DNA of 64,000 nt from Pseudomonas azerbaijanoccidentalis. GTDB taxonomy: Bacteria > Pseudomonadota > Gammaproteobacteria > Pseudomonadales > Pseudomonadaceae. The translations under genes were made by a program, and so were the position numbers. Where the stretch lies: positions 248,001 to 312,000 of the forward strand of contig NZ_JAHSTU010000002.1 in the NCBI RefSeq assembly GCF_019145495.1. The letters run 5' to 3'. Positions 27,102 through 36,641 of this stretch are shown here, one piece after another. The notes below the pieces were generated by a model, which saw only the letters and a program-made list of their open reading frames with translations, ran no database searches and was not told where the DNA came from. Each line of letters starts with the position of its first letter. Position 1 is the first letter of the stretch.

Positions 27102-27129
27102 GCGCCCATCTCGCGATGGGCGCTTTTTT
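27102..27129 (+). terminator. Attenuating terminator between binding protein and permeases
   Basis: Stem GCGCCCATC (27102-27110) and GATGGGCGC (27115-27123) with a TCGC loop and six T residues. It lies within the operon, so it is probably a partial terminator. Confidence 0.85.
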
Positions 27130-27151
27130 CATCCGATCAGGTTGCTGATTT

Positions 27152-27880
27152 ATGTTCGAAAACCTCCTACAAAATCTGGGGCTCTCAGCCTTCAGCCTCA
27201 AGGGCTTCGGTCCTTTGCTGATGGAAGGCACCTGGATGACCATCAAATTATCGGCGATGTCGCTGCTGGTGGCCGTGTTGCTCGGCCTGCTGGGCGCCAG
27301 TGCCAAACTGTCCAAAGTCAAACTGCTGCGCCTGGTTGCCCAGTGCTACACCACGCTGATTCGCGGGGTACCGGACCTGGTGCTGATGCTGCTGATCTTC
27401 TACAGCCTGCAAACCTGGCTGACGTCGCTCACCGACTACATGGAATGGGAATACATCGAGATCAACCCGTTCAGCGCCGGGGTACTGACCCTGGGCTTCA
27501 TTTACGGCGCGTATTTCACCGAGACCTTCCGCGGCGCCATCCTTGCCGTGCCTCGTGGTCAGGTCGAAGCCGCCACCGCTTATGGCCTCAAGCGCGGCCA
27601 GCGTTTTCGTATCGTGGTGTTCCCGCAAATGATGCGCTATGCCCTGCCGGGTATCGGCAATAACTGGATGGTGATGCTCAAGGCGACGGCGCTGGTGTCG
27701 ATCATCGGCCTCGCCGATCTGGTCAAGGCGGCCCAGGATGCCGGTAAAAGCAGCTATCAACTGTTTTACTTCCTGGTGCTCGCGGCCCTGATCTACCTGC
27801 TGATCACCAGTGCTTCCAACTTCATTCTGCGCTGGCTCGAACGCCGCTACGCCGCCGGTACCCGGGAGGCCGTACGATGA
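27152..27880 (+). CDS. Basic amino acid ABC transporter permease (HisQ/AotQ type)
   Basis: 242 residues, about five membrane helices. The His/Glu/Gln-type permease fold is indicated by WMTIKLSAMSLLVAVLLGLL near the N terminus and the cytoplasmic EAA loop (QVEAATAYGLKRGQRFRIVVFPQ) that docks onto the ATPase. It pairs with the next gene as a heterodimeric channel. Its stop overlaps the start of the next permease by 4 bases (ATGA). Confidence 0.93.
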   Translation: MFENLLQNLGLSAFSLKGFGPLLMEGTWMTIKLSAMSLLVAVLLGLLGASAKLSKVKLLRLVAQCYTTLIRGVPDLVLMLLIFYSLQTWLTSLTDYMEWEYIEINPFSAGVLTLGFIYGAYFTETFRGAILAVPRGQVEAATAYGLKRGQRFRIVVFPQMMRYALPGIGNNWMVMLKATALVSIIGLADLVKAAQDAGKSSYQLFYFLVLAALIYLLITSASNFILRWLERRYAAGTREAVR

Positions 27881-28587
27881 TCGAACTCCTGCAGGAATAC
27901 TGGAGACCCTTCCTCTACAGCGACGGCCAAAACATCACCGGTCTGGCGATGACCATGTGGTTGCTCAGCGCGTCGATCTTCATCGGTTTCATCGTCTCGA
28001 TTCCGCTGTCGATCGCCCGGGTTTCGCCGCACCGCTACATTCGCTGGCCGGTGCAGTTCTACACCTACCTGTTCCGTGGCACGCCGTTGTATATCCAGTT
28101 GCTGATCTGCTACACCGGGATCTACAGCCTGGCCGCCGTGCGGGCGCAACCGGTGCTCGACAGTTTCTTCCGCGATGCGATGAACTGCACCATCCTCGCG
28201 TTCGCCCTGAACACCTGCGCCTACACCACGGAGATTTTCGCCGGGGCGATTCGCAGCATGGCCCATGGTGAAGTCGAAGCGGCCAAGGCCTACGGTCTGA
28301 CAGGCTGGAAGCTGTATGCCTACGTGATCATGCCTTCGGCCCTGCGTCGCTCGTTGCCGTACTACAGCAACGAAGTGATCCTGATGCTGCACTCGACCAC
28401 CGTGGCGTTCACCGCGACCATCCCGGACATTCTGAAAGTCGCCAGGGACGCCAACTCGGCGACCTTCCTGACCTTCCAGTCGTTCGGCATCGCCGCGCTG
28501 ATCTACCTGACCGTCACCTTTGCGCTGGTCGGCCTGTTCCGTCTCGCCGAACGCCGATGGCTAGCCTTCCTTGGGCCGACCCACTAG
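27877..28587 (+). CDS. Basic amino acid ABC transporter permease (HisM/AotM type)
   Basis: 236 residues with about five helices. Hallmarks are GLAMTMWLLSASIFIGFIVSIPL, the segment TYLFRGTPLYIQLL, and the EAA loop GEVEAAKAYGLTGWKLYAYVIMP. It is the second half of the membrane channel. It starts within the stop of the preceding permease and is followed 11 bases later by the M14-like hydrolase gene. Confidence 0.93.
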   Translation: MIELLQEYWRPFLYSDGQNITGLAMTMWLLSASIFIGFIVSIPLSIARVSPHRYIRWPVQFYTYLFRGTPLYIQLLICYTGIYSLAAVRAQPVLDSFFRDAMNCTILAFALNTCAYTTEIFAGAIRSMAHGEVEAAKAYGLTGWKLYAYVIMPSALRRSLPYYSNEVILMLHSTTVAFTATIPDILKVARDANSATFLTFQSFGIAALIYLTVTFALVGLFRLAERRWLAFLGPTH

Positions 28588-28598
28588 GATTTTTCGCA

Positions 28599-29717
28599 AT
28601 GCGCCACCAGATTCATGAACTGCTGGCCCCGCTGCCGGGGACAGCACGACAGATCCACAGTTTTCACTTCGGCCCTCAGCCGGCCAAAGGCAAAATCTAC
28701 ATCCAGTCGTCCCTGCACGCCGACGAAATGCCGGGCATGCTGGTCGCCTGGCACCTCAAGCAACGCCTGGCGGAGCTGGAAGCGGCCGGGCGCCTGCGCA
28801 GTGAAATCGTCCTGGTGCCAGTGGCCAACCCGGTTGGCCTGGAACAAGTGCTGATGGATGTGCCGCTGGGTCGCTACGAGCTCGAAAGCGGGCAGAACTT
28901 CAACCGCTGGTTCGTCGACTTGAGCGAAGAGGTCGGCAATGAAATCGAAGGCCAGCTCGGCGACGATCCTCAGCGCAACCTCGAACTGATCCGCAACAGC
29001 CTGCGCCAGGCACTGTCCCGGCAAACCGCTGGCACGCAACTGCAATCCCAACGCCTGACGTTGCAGCGGCTTGCCTGCGACGCCGACATGGTGCTGGACC
29101 TGCATTGCGATTTCGAAGCGGTCGCGCATCTGTACACCACGCCCGAAGCCTGGCCGCAGGTCGAGCCACTGGCGCGTTACATCGGTTCCGAAGCCAGCCT
29201 GCTGGCCACGGATTCCGGCGGCCAGTCGTTCGATGAATGCTTCACCCTGCTCTGGTGGCAGCTGAAAGAGCGCTTCGGCGAACAGTTCGACATTCCGCCG
29301 GGCAGTTTTTCGGTCACCGTCGAACTGCGCGGCCAGGGTGACGTCAATCACCCGCTGGCCAGCCTCGACAGCCAGGCGTTGATCGATTACCTGATTCACT
29401 TCGGTGCGATTGCCGGCGAACCGGCGCCTTTGCCTGACCTGCCCTACCCGGCCACGCCGCTGGCCGGCGTCGAACCGGTGGCGACGCCCGTTGGCGGCCT
29501 GCTGGTGTTCACCGCGCTGCCGGGGGAGTACCTGGAAGCCGGGCAACTGATCGCCGAAATCATTGACCCGATCACCGATCGCGTCACCCCTGTCCATTGC
29601 ACTGCCGCCGGCTTGATGTACGCCCGCTCGCTGCGCCGCATGGCCACTGCCGGCATGGTGATCGCCCATGTCGCGGGCACCGAAGCCTATCGCAGCGGCT
29701 ACCTACTTTCGCCTTGA
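28599..29717 (+). CDS. Succinylglutamate desuccinylase/aspartoacylase-type hydrolase (AotO-like)
   Basis: 372 residues of the M14-like zinc amidohydrolase family. Zinc ligands are suggested by [11 protein letters not shown] (H40, E43) and the later [16 protein letters not shown]; the catalytic Glu may be in [12 protein letters not shown]. The tail ([21 protein letters not shown]) is a biotinyl-like beta domain common in this family. Relatives deacylate N-acyl amino acids. Its position between the permease and ATPase genes matches aotO in the P. aeruginosa aotJQMOP arginine/ornithine operon. The ATG at 28599 starts the conserved MRHQIHEL. Confidence 0.87.
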   Translation: MRHQIHELLAPLPGTARQIHSFHFGPQPAKGKIYIQSSLHADEMPGMLVAWHLKQRLAELEAAGRLRSEIVLVPVANPVGLEQVLMDVPLGRYELESGQNFNRWFVDLSEEVGNEIEGQLGDDPQRNLELIRNSLRQALSRQTAGTQLQSQRLTLQRLACDADMVLDLHCDFEAVAHLYTTPEAWPQVEPLARYIGSEASLLATDSGGQSFDECFTLLWWQLKERFGEQFDIPPGSFSVTVELRGQGDVNHPLASLDSQALIDYLIHFGAIAGEPAPLPDLPYPATPLAGVEPVATPVGGLLVFTALPGEYLEAGQLIAEIIDPITDRVTPVHCTAAGLMYARSLRRMATAGMVIAHVAGTEAYRSGYLLSP

Positions 29718-29730
29718 GGATGCTTGTTCC

Positions 29731-30495
29731 ATGTACAAACTGACCATCGAAGGCCTGCATAAAAGCTATGGCGATCACGAGGTGCTCAAAGGCGTTTCGC
29801 TCAAGGCCAACACCGGTGACGTGATCAGCCTGATCGGCGCCAGCGGCTCGGGCAAAAGTACCTTTCTGCGCTGCATCAACTTCCTCGAACAACCCAACGA
29901 CGGCGCCATGAGCCTGGACGGCCAGGCGATCCGCATGGTCAAGGATCGCCACGGCATGCACGTCGCCGATCCCGACGAGCTGCAACGGATCCGCACTCGC
30001 CTGGCCATGGTGTTCCAGCACTTCAACCTGTGGAGCCACATGACCGTGCTGGAAAACATCACCATGGCCCCTCGCCGGGTGTTGGGTTGCAGCAAGCAGG
30101 AAGCCGAAGACCGTGCCCGTCGCTACCTCGACAAGGTCGGCCTGCCGGCGCGCGTGGCTGATCAATACCCGGCGTTCCTCTCGGGCGGCCAGCAACAACG
30201 CGTGGCGATTGCCCGGGCATTGGCGATGGAACCGGAGGTCATGCTGTTCGACGAACCGACCTCGGCACTCGACCCGGAACTGGTGGGTGAAGTGCTCAAG
30301 GTGATCCAGGGCCTGGCCGAAGAAGGCCGGACCATGATCATGGTCACCCACGAAATGAGCTTCGCCCGCAAAGTGTCGAGCCAGGTGCTGTTCCTGCACC
30401 AGGGCCTGGTAGAGGAAGAAGGCGCGCCGGAAGACGTGCTGGGCAACCCGAAGAGCGAGCGCTTGAAGCAGTTCCTCAGCGGTAACCTCAAGTAA
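29731..30495 (+). CDS. Basic amino acid ABC transporter ATP-binding protein (HisP/AotP type)
   Basis: 254 residues. Walker A is GASGSGKST (36-44), the signature [15 protein letters not shown] and Walker [16 protein letters not shown] are intact, and the HisP-type sequence [17 protein letters not shown] is present. It powers uptake by the two permeases. GAGGA precedes the ATG at 29731, 13 bases after the hydrolase stop. In P. aeruginosa argR follows aotP; here no regulator follows, only a REPIN and then the helicase gene. Confidence 0.95.
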   Translation: MYKLTIEGLHKSYGDHEVLKGVSLKANTGDVISLIGASGSGKSTFLRCINFLEQPNDGAMSLDGQAIRMVKDRHGMHVADPDELQRIRTRLAMVFQHFNLWSHMTVLENITMAPRRVLGCSKQEAEDRARRYLDKVGLPARVADQYPAFLSGGQQQRVAIARALAMEPEVMLFDEPTSALDPELVGEVLKVIQGLAEEGRTMIMVTHEMSFARKVSSQVLFLHQGLVEEEGAPEDVLGNPKSERLKQFLSGNLK

Positions 30496-30508
30496 TCACC
30501 TCCCCCTT

Positions 30509-30598
30509 GCAGGAGCAAGCTTGCTCGCGATGTCGGTGTGTCAGGCGACGAGGATATCGGCCGAAAAACCGCTAACGCGAGCAAGCTTGCTCCTACAG
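30509..30598. repeat. REPIN of a third sequence class
   Basis: Inverted arms GCAGGAGCAAGCTTGCTCGC and GCGAGCAAGCTTGCTCCTAC flank about 50 bases. The AAGCTT core differs from the other two classes in the window. It sits exactly at the junction between the transporter operon and the helicase gene. Confidence 0.92.
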
Positions 30599-30670
30599 AT
30601 CATCGCAGTAAAACTTGTCCCATTGCCCCGCGGTCACTGAAAGAAGACTTTCAGAGCGCACACCGCCGAC

Positions 30671-33157
30671 ATGGGAACCTCCCCCGACTACGCAAAACGA
30701 TGGTTCACCGTTCGCGGCTGGAAGCCGTTCGCCTTTCAGAAACAGGTGTGGGCTGCGGTCAAACAAGGGCAATCCGGATTGCTCCACGCCAGCACCGGCG
30801 CCGGTAAAACCTATGCTGTGTGGTTCGCTGCGCTCAATCGCTTTGCCCGTCCCGCCCCCACGGCTGAAACCCCACGCAAACGCAAACCGCCCGCCGAACC
30901 GCTGACGCTCCTGTGGATAACCCCCATGCGTGCGCTGGCTGCCGATACTGCCCGCGCCTTGCAAACTCCGCTGGCCGACTTGCAGATTGACTGGAGCGTC
31001 GGCCTGCGCACGGGCGACACCAGCAGCAGTGAACGGGCGCGCCAAAGTCGACGCCTGCCGACCACCCTCATCACCACACCGGAAAGCCTGACCCTGTTAC
31101 TTGCGCGGGCCGACGCCCAGACCGCACTCGCGACCTTGCGGATGGTGGTGGTCGATGAGTGGCACGAGCTGCTGGGCAACAAGCGCGGCGTTCAGCTGCA
31201 ACTGGCACTGGCGCGTTTACGCCGATGGCATCCGCAACTGATCGTGTGGGGCGTGTCCGCGACGCTGGGCAATCAATCCCACGCTCAAGAGGTATTGATC
31301 CCACAGGGTGGCGGTATCAGTGTTCAAGGGCAAATCAGCAAAACCCTACACGTCGACACGCTGTTGCCAGCGCACATCGAGCGTTTTCCCTGGGCCGGGC
31401 ACATCGGCCTGAAAATGCTGCCGCAAGTCGTCGCCGAGATTGAGTCCTGCGCCAGCAGCCTGGTGTTCACCAACACCCGTGCCCAAGCGGAAATCTGGTA
31501 TCAGGCCTTGCTCGACGCTCGCCCCGATTGGGCGGGCATTATCGCCCTGCACCACAGTTCGTTGTCCCGCGATACTCGCGACTGGGTCGAACAGGCGTTA
31601 AAGGACGGCTTGCTCAAAGCCGTGGTCTGCACGTCGAGCCTCGACCTTGGCGTGGACTTTCTGCCGGTGGAGCGGGTGCTGCAAATCGGTTCGGCGAAGG
31701 GCGTGGCGCGGTTGATGCAGCGTGCAGGCCGTTCGGGGCATGCCCCGGGTCGCGCGTCGCGGGTCACGTTGGTGCCCACCCACAGCCTGGAATTGATCGA
31801 AGCCGCCGCCGCACAGGATGCAGTCGCACAACGGCGGCTCGAACCTCGCCTATCCCCCGAGCGACCGCTTGATGTGCTGGTGCAGCACTTGGTCAGCATG
31901 GCGCTGGGGGGCGGTTTTTTGTCCGAGGATCTGTACGAAGAAGTCCGCGGGGCCTGGGCTTATCGTCACCTTAGCCTGGCCCAATGGGCGTGGGCACTGG
32001 CCTTCGTACGTCACGGCGGTCTCTCTCTGACGGCTTACCCCGATTACCGTCGGGCCGAACCCGATGACCAAGGCGTGTGGCGCGTACCCGATGCACGACT
32101 GGCCCGACGGCATCGCATGAGCATCGGCACCATCGTCAGCGATGCGTCCATCCAGTTGAAATTCTGGAGCAAGGGCGGCGGTGGCAAGCAATTGGGCAGT
32201 GTGGAAGAAGCGTTCATCGCCCGCCTCAAGCCCGGCGATGGCTTTCTATTTGCCGGTCGTTTGCTGGAGCTGGTGCGAGTGGAAAACATGACCGCGTACG
32301 TCAAGCGCAGCACAGCGAAGAAAGCAGCCATACCGCGCTGGAACGGCGGGCGCATGCCTTTGTCCAGCGAGTTGGCCCACGCGGTGATCATGCGTTTCAG
32401 CGCAGCCGCCCAAGGTGAGTTCAGCGGCCCGGAAATGCAGGCCTTGCGTCCATTGTTAAGCGTGCAACAACGCTGGTCCGGTTTGCCCACCGAACACAGC
32501 CTGCTGGCGGAAACACTGAAGTCTCGCGAGGGTTGGCATCTTTTTCTTTTCCCGTTCGCCGGACGCCAGGTGCATCAGGGATTGGCCAGCCTGCTGGCGT
32601 GGCGCGTCAGTCAACGCCAGCCGCTGACCTTCTCGATTTCGATCAATGACTACGGGCTGGAGTTACTGAGCGCTACCGAGGTTGACTGGTCTGTTCAGCT
32701 GAATCCTGCGTTGTTTGATTCCGCGCATTTACTGGCGGATGTGCTTGCCAGCCTGAATGCTGGCGAACTGGCGCTGCGCCGCTTTCGTGAGATTGCGCGG
32801 ATTGCCGGACTGGTGTTCGCCGGCTACCCCGGCGCACCGAAAAGCACGCGCCAGGTCCAGGCGTCGAGTGGATTGTTTTTCGAGGTGTTCAAACAATATG
32901 ACGCCGACAACCTGCTACTGGCCCAGGCAGGGGAAGAAGTCCTGAGGGAGGAACTGGATGTGAATCGTCTGGAGCAGACACTGGCCCGGATCCAGCGCTC
33001 GCGGATCGACCTGCACGCCGTCAAACGCCCTACGCCGTTGAGCTTCCCGTTGCTGGTGGAGCGCATGCGGGAAAGCATGAGTTCGGAAAAACTCGCTGAC
33101 CGCATCCGTCGCATGGTCAGCGACCTGGAAAAAACCGCCGAAACCGGGAAGGCCTGA
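30671..33157 (+). CDS. Ligase-associated Lhr-type DEXH-box DNA helicase
   Basis: 828 residues, the length of Lhr-Core proteins rather than full-size Lhr (about 1500). Helicase motifs: Walker [10 protein letters not shown] (39-47), DEXH box VVDEWHEL (D162-H165), SATLGNQ, and motif [16 protein letters not shown]. The C-terminal region matches the winged-helix and Lhr-specific domains. It is a 3'-5' translocase of the ligase/exonuclease/phosphoesterase repair set. The stop and the pdeM start share one base, so they are coupled. Confidence 0.93.
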   Translation: MGTSPDYAKRWFTVRGWKPFAFQKQVWAAVKQGQSGLLHASTGAGKTYAVWFAALNRFARPAPTAETPRKRKPPAEPLTLLWITPMRALAADTARALQTPLADLQIDWSVGLRTGDTSSSERARQSRRLPTTLITTPESLTLLLARADAQTALATLRMVVVDEWHELLGNKRGVQLQLALARLRRWHPQLIVWGVSATLGNQSHAQEVLIPQGGGISVQGQISKTLHVDTLLPAHIERFPWAGHIGLKMLPQVVAEIESCASSLVFTNTRAQAEIWYQALLDARPDWAGIIALHHSSLSRDTRDWVEQALKDGLLKAVVCTSSLDLGVDFLPVERVLQIGSAKGVARLMQRAGRSGHAPGRASRVTLVPTHSLELIEAAAAQDAVAQRRLEPRLSPERPLDVLVQHLVSMALGGGFLSEDLYEEVRGAWAYRHLSLAQWAWALAFVRHGGLSLTAYPDYRRAEPDDQGVWRVPDARLARRHRMSIGTIVSDASIQLKFWSKGGGGKQLGSVEEAFIARLKPGDGFLFAGRLLELVRVENMTAYVKRSTAKKAAIPRWNGGRMPLSSELAHAVIMRFSAAAQGEFSGPEMQALRPLLSVQQRWSGLPTEHSLLAETLKSREGWHLFLFPFAGRQVHQGLASLLAWRVSQRQPLTFSISINDYGLELLSATEVDWSVQLNPALFDSAHLLADVLASLNAGELALRRFREIARIAGLVFAGYPGAPKSTRQVQASSGLFFEVFKQYDADNLLLAQAGEEVLREELDVNRLEQTLARIQRSRIDLHAVKRPTPLSFPLLVERMRESMSSEKLADRIRRMVSDLEKTAETGKA

Positions 33158-33816
33158 TGAGCACGCCCTATCCGGTACAACTGGCAGGCGAAGAACTTTG
33201 GTTATTGCCGGAAAAAGCCATTTTCTGGCCGGCGCAGCAAGCGCTGTTGATCGCCGACGTGCATTTCGGAAAGGCGGCCGCCTATCGCAAACTGGGCCAA
33301 CCGGTGCCACAAGGCACTACGTCGCAAAACACTGCAGTGCTCGATGCCATGCTGGGCGCCCTGCCCTGCCGGCAGTTGATTTTCCTCGGTGATTTTCTGC
33401 ATGGTCGCGGCTCTCATGCGGTCGCGACGCTCAGTGCGCTGGCCGAATGGCGAGCCCGCCATCGCGACCTGGCCATGACCTTGATCCGTGGCAACCACGA
33501 CCTGCGTGCCGGAGATCCGCCTGCTTCGCTGAATATTCATGTGGTGCCCGAACCGTTGTTGCTCGGGCCGTTCGCCTTGCAGCACGAGCCCGTCCCACAT
33601 CCCGAACGCCATGTGCTCGCAGGTCATGTGCACCCGGTGTACTGGCTAAACGGTAAAGGTCGCCAGCGTCTTCGGTTGCCGTGCTTCAAGCTGGGCGAGG
33701 ACGTGAGCCTTTTGCCGGCTTTCGGAGCGTTCACTGGCGGCTATCAAGTGCTACGGGATGACCACTGCCGGATCTTCGTCATCGGCGACAACGAAATTTG
33801 GCCAGTCAGCCTGTAG
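33157..33816 (+). CDS. pdeM: Ligase-associated DNA damage response endonuclease PdeM
   Basis: 219-residue metallophosphoesterase. All five motifs are visible: ADVHFGK (D34, H36), GDFLHGR (D79), RGNHD (N113, H114), the C-terminal GHVHP (H157, H159) and a final GGYQVL region. Relatives are Mn-dependent phosphodiesterases or DNA endonucleases, encoded beside Lhr. The start ATG overlaps the helicase stop by one base. The stop codon TAG (33814-33816) lies inside the arm of a REP-type hairpin. Confidence 0.93.
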   Translation: MSTPYPVQLAGEELWLLPEKAIFWPAQQALLIADVHFGKAAAYRKLGQPVPQGTTSQNTAVLDAMLGALPCRQLIFLGDFLHGRGSHAVATLSALAEWRARHRDLAMTLIRGNHDLRAGDPPASLNIHVVPEPLLLGPFALQHEPVPHPERHVLAGHVHPVYWLNGKGRQRLRLPCFKLGEDVSLLPAFGAFTGGYQVLRDDHCRIFVIGDNEIWPVSL

Positions 33817-33838
33817 GAGCCAGCCGGCTCCTACAGGC
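33809..33838. repeat. REP-type perfect hairpin at the end of pdeM
   Basis: Thirteen-base arms GCCTGTAGGAGCC and GGCTCCTACAGGC are perfectly paired around AGCC. The left arm contains the last codon and the stop codon of pdeM. It may act as a terminator or mRNA end stabiliser. Confidence 0.85.
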
Positions 33839-33845
33839 TAACGTG

Positions 33846-34055
33846 TCAAGCCACGGGTGCGGGAGGTGGCTCATCCGGCAGCGTAGGCTCTCCGGGTTCG
33901 GTCGGTTGTTCATTGGGGGTATCGGGATCAGGCTGGCCGGGAATGCCCCCTGCCATGCTGATAGACGGATGTGCCAGCAAGGACCAGGCTAAAACGCCAA
34001 CCTGATTGGGCTCAAGCCTTGCCAGTTCGGCACTTATTCGCGGGTCGATCTTCAT
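33846..34055 (-). CDS. Small hypothetical protein with Pro/Glu-rich tail
   Basis: 69 residues. The first 35 (MKIDPRISAELARLEPNQVG onward) look folded and partly helical; the rest is Pro/Glu/Asp-rich and probably disordered (GQPDPDTPNEQPTEPGEPTL). AGGAG lies 8 bases before the ATG at 34055, which supports translation. No family recognised. It lies downstream of dcd on the same strand, with 107 bases between. Confidence 0.6.
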   Translation of the reverse strand: MKIDPRISAELARLEPNQVGVLAWSLLAHPSISMAGGIPGQPDPDTPNEQPTEPGEPTLPDEPPPAPVA

Positions 34056-34162
34056 AAAGCACTCCTGAGCGATGGCCCGGCCCGCCTTGCGCGGACCGGA
34101 GCAGTACACTCCATAGAGTGTATGCCCGCTCAGGAATTCCCACTGTCTGTCGGACGGCTGAC

Positions 34163-34729
34163 TCAGGTCCGTGGCAAGGTCACGCCACGCTGGCCCTGGT
34201 ATTTGCCACCGCGATCCTTGTAGGACACTTCACACTCTTCGTCAGACTCAAGGAACAACATCTGCGCCACGCCTTCGTTGGCGTAGATCTTCGCCGGCAG
34301 GTTGGTGGTGTTGGAGAATTCCAGGGTCACGTGGCCTTCCCACTCAGGTTCCAGCGGCGTGACGTTGACGATGATCCCGCAGCGCGCGTAGGTGCTTTTA
34401 CCCAGGCAGATGGTCAATACATTGCGCGGAATGCGGAAGTATTCGACGGTGCTGGCCAGGGCGAAGGAGTTCGGCGGAATGATGCACACGTCGCTGTGGA
34501 TATCGACGAAGCTGCCGGCATCGAAGTTTTTCGGGTCGACGATGGCCGAATTGATGTTGGTGAACACCTTGAAATGATTGGTGCAACGTACATCGTAGCC
34601 GTAGCTGGACACGCCGTAGGAGATCACACGGCTATCGTCGCTGCCACGCATCTGACGCTCTACGAACGGCTCGATCATGCCGTGCTCTTGCGCCATGCGG
34701 CGAATCCACTTGTCCGATTTGATGCTCAT
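34163..34729 (-). CDS. dcd: dCTP deaminase
   Basis: A 188-residue enzyme that deaminates dCTP to dUTP, feeding thymidylate synthesis. Signatures include [13 protein letters not shown], a conserved [10 protein letters not shown], the active-site region [14 protein letters not shown] and [24 protein letters not shown]. The length equals the E. coli enzyme (193) to within a few residues. The ATG at 34729 is the family start; the frame is open further upstream without homology. Confidence 0.96.
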   Translation of the reverse strand: MSIKSDKWIRRMAQEHGMIEPFVERQMRGSDDSRVISYGVSSYGYDVRCTNHFKVFTNINSAIVDPKNFDAGSFVDIHSDVCIIPPNSFALASTVEYFRIPRNVLTICLGKSTYARCGIIVNVTPLEPEWEGHVTLEFSNTTNLPAKIYANEGVAQMLFLESDEECEVSYKDRGGKYQGQRGVTLPRT

Positions 34730-35082
34730 GGCGGTGTCCTGAATAGCGAGGTGGAAAAAATCTGTCCGGCATCTTACCGGGCGCGCCGCCGGGTTCAAAG
34801 TCCGCGCTGCAATTCTCGCCGAACAGGCTGGAATTCCCCCGCGCTGGCGACGAACCGTCACACCGTCGATCCTTAAAACAGAGAAACCTTCGCAAGAAGC
34901 ATTGGCACGTTACGGAAAAAGGGTTAAGGTGGCGCCACTGTGCTGCTTGTGTCACTGAGAATCTCTACACGATATGTTGAATTTCGATCCAACCATCTAC
35001 AAGAATTTTTCCTGCTCTTTGCACTCAGTCTCGGCCAGGGTTCTTCCTGAGTCGCAGTTATCTTTGTTCAAGGAGTTACACC
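34730..35082. other. Intergenic region between dcd and the cold-shock gene
   Basis: 353 bases with no supported gene. It holds the divergent promoters of dcd and the cold-shock gene. A possible promoter for the latter is TTGGCA (34902-34907) with TAAGGT (34925-34930), 17 bases apart, which would leave a leader of about 140 bases; the -10 match is weak. AAGGAG precedes the cold-shock ATG. Confidence 0.5.
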
Positions 35083-35292
35083 ATGTCTAATCGCCAAACC
35101 GGTACCGTTAAGTGGTTCAACGATGAAAAAGGCTTCGGCTTCATCACTCCACAATCCGGTGACGACCTGTTCGTTCACTTCAAAGCTATCCAATCCGACG
35201 GCTTCAAAAGCCTGAAAGAAGGCCAACAGGTTTCTTTCATCGCTACCCGCGGTCAGAAAGGCATGCAAGCTGAAGAAGTTCAAGTTATCTAA
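35083..35292 (+). CDS. Cold-shock protein (CspA family)
   Basis: A 69-residue single cold-shock domain that binds single-stranded RNA/DNA as a chaperone. RNP1 is KGFGFITP and RNP2 is DLFVHFK, both intact. A clean AAGGAG lies 9 bases before the ATG and a strong terminator follows 22 bases after the stop, so this is a single-gene transcript. Whether it is cold-induced (CspA-like) or constitutive (CapB/CspD-like) cannot be told from the protein. Confidence 0.95.
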   Translation: MSNRQTGTVKWFNDEKGFGFITPQSGDDLFVHFKAIQSDGFKSLKEGQQVSFIATRGQKGMQAEEVQVI

Positions 35293-35314
35293 CTTGTACT
35301 TGCTTTAGTAAAAG

Positions 35315-35342
35315 GCCCCGCCCTCAAAAGCGGGGCTTTTTT
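35315..35342 (+). terminator. Intrinsic terminator of the cold-shock gene
   Basis: GCCCCGC (35315-35321) and GCGGGGC (35330-35336) around an 8-base loop, followed by six T residues. Confidence 0.93.
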
Positions 35343-35371
35343 GTGCCCGTGTGTTTTTGCCCGCGCACAAA

Positions 35372-35447
35372 AAAAGATCGCAGCCTTCGGCAGCCCCTAC
35401 AAGGTCATGTGTACACCTGTAGGAGCTGCCGAAGGCTGCGATCTTTT
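35372..35447. repeat. REPIN
   Basis: Arms AAAAGATCGCAGCCTTCGGC and TGTAGGAGCTGCCGAAGGCT are nearly perfect reverse complements (one C/A change in the left arm). The element lies between convergent genes, next to the DUF481 stop. Confidence 0.94.
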
Positions 35448-35457
35448 ATTTTTCAGA

Positions 35458-36465
35458 TTACCAGGTCACGCCAAAGCCTGCGGTATAGCGAGTCTTGTCC
35501 AGATCAGCATCATCCGTCCCCTCAATGATGTTGCGCTCCGCCTTGAGATTGAGCGAAGCCCAGTCTGTCACCTTGTAGCGCAGGCCGATTTCCGAATCCA
35601 GTGCGTACTCTGCCACGCCTGACAACGGCTTGCCCACCTCGCCATTGGTGAAGAACTCGACCTTCTTGCCTATCAGGTAGCGGTTGTAGTCCCACTTCAT
35701 CGCCACGGAATAGAAGTTCTCTTTGCTGCCGTCGGTGAACTCGTAATCCGTGCGGTTGAGCAGCGAACCGAGGGAGAACGCCCCCAGCTCGTCATCCCAG
35801 AACTGGTAACCCGGACCAGTACCGACCGTGCGCTGACGGGACAGGTCTTCAACCTTGTCGCGCTTGTAGACCAGACGACCCTGCCAAAACCATTTATCGG
35901 TCAGGAAGCGGTCGAGAGAGTACTCGCCCCGCCAGTTGTCCGTGGTCACCACATCATCCTGGAATTCGCGGTTGTACTCGCCTTCCGCGGTGTGGCGCCA
36001 GCGACCATGGCGCGCGGTCGTCTTGAAATCGATGTCGTAATCGTCGGTGTCCTTGTCGGCGCGCTGATAATCCAGAGCGGCGTCAATGTTGCCCTTCCAC
36101 ACCAGATCCTCGACCACCGGCTTGGGCTTTAGCATCTGCTGGATGCTCGCCAACTCCACGGTCTTGGGTGCATCACCGTTGGCCAGGGTGACTTTGCCAT
36201 CCTCAGCCGGTTGCAGCGACTTGGCCACCTCACCGGTGTAGGCATCCTGCTTGACCAACAGGTGTTGATCGCTCTCCAGGGTTTTCACCTTGCTCCATTC
36301 GATCGGAACGGCACCGGCGTACTCTGTCTGAACCAGCAGCTTGCCGCCATCGAACAGAATGATCTTGCCGCTCAACTTGTCACCGTTCTTCAACCAGACG
36401 GTGTCCGCGAGCAAGGGAGTGGAGGCACTGACGACGGCGAGGCACAACAGAGTTCTGGACAACAT
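35458..36465 (-). CDS. DUF481-domain outer membrane protein (YdiY type)
   Basis: 335 residues. Signal MLSRTLLCLAVVSASTPLLA; a short N-terminal domain with repeats DTVWLKNGDKLSGKIILFDG (Sm-like fold of this family); then a DUF481 region of alternating amphipathic strands (residues about 120-335) ending in Trp after FGVTW, as expected for an outer membrane beta-barrel. The ATG at 36465 is preferred over a TTG two codons earlier. The role is unknown; E. coli YdiY is acid-inducible. Confidence 0.87.
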   Translation of the reverse strand: MLSRTLLCLAVVSASTPLLADTVWLKNGDKLSGKIILFDGGKLLVQTEYAGAVPIEWSKVKTLESDQHLLVKQDAYTGEVAKSLQPAEDGKVTLANGDAPKTVELASIQQMLKPKPVVEDLVWKGNIDAALDYQRADKDTDDYDIDFKTTARHGRWRHTAEGEYNREFQDDVVTTDNWRGEYSLDRFLTDKWFWQGRLVYKRDKVEDLSRQRTVGTGPGYQFWDDELGAFSLGSLLNRTDYEFTDGSKENFYSVAMKWDYNRYLIGKKVEFFTNGEVGKPLSGVAEYALDSEIGLRYKVTDWASLNLKAERNIIEGTDDADLDKTRYTAGFGVTW

Positions 36466-36641
36466 AAGCAAATACAGGCTCAGGTTCGCGAAAAAAAGTC
36501 GGCATTATCCGCAGGAATAAGGCCCTAGCAAGGACTGACCCGACTATTTCTATTGAGTTCATTTCTCAACTGGCGATCGAGGATTTACTCTACGGACGGT
36601 ACTGCGAATTTATTCAGGAACTTGTTTCAGGATCACGGCAC

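Noticed and set aside
26313..30495. Horizontal gene island at the transporter operon
   Set aside because: No tRNA, integrase, direct repeats or composition change flanks it. Insertion remains possible and is reported as a finding, but a mobile island is not supported.
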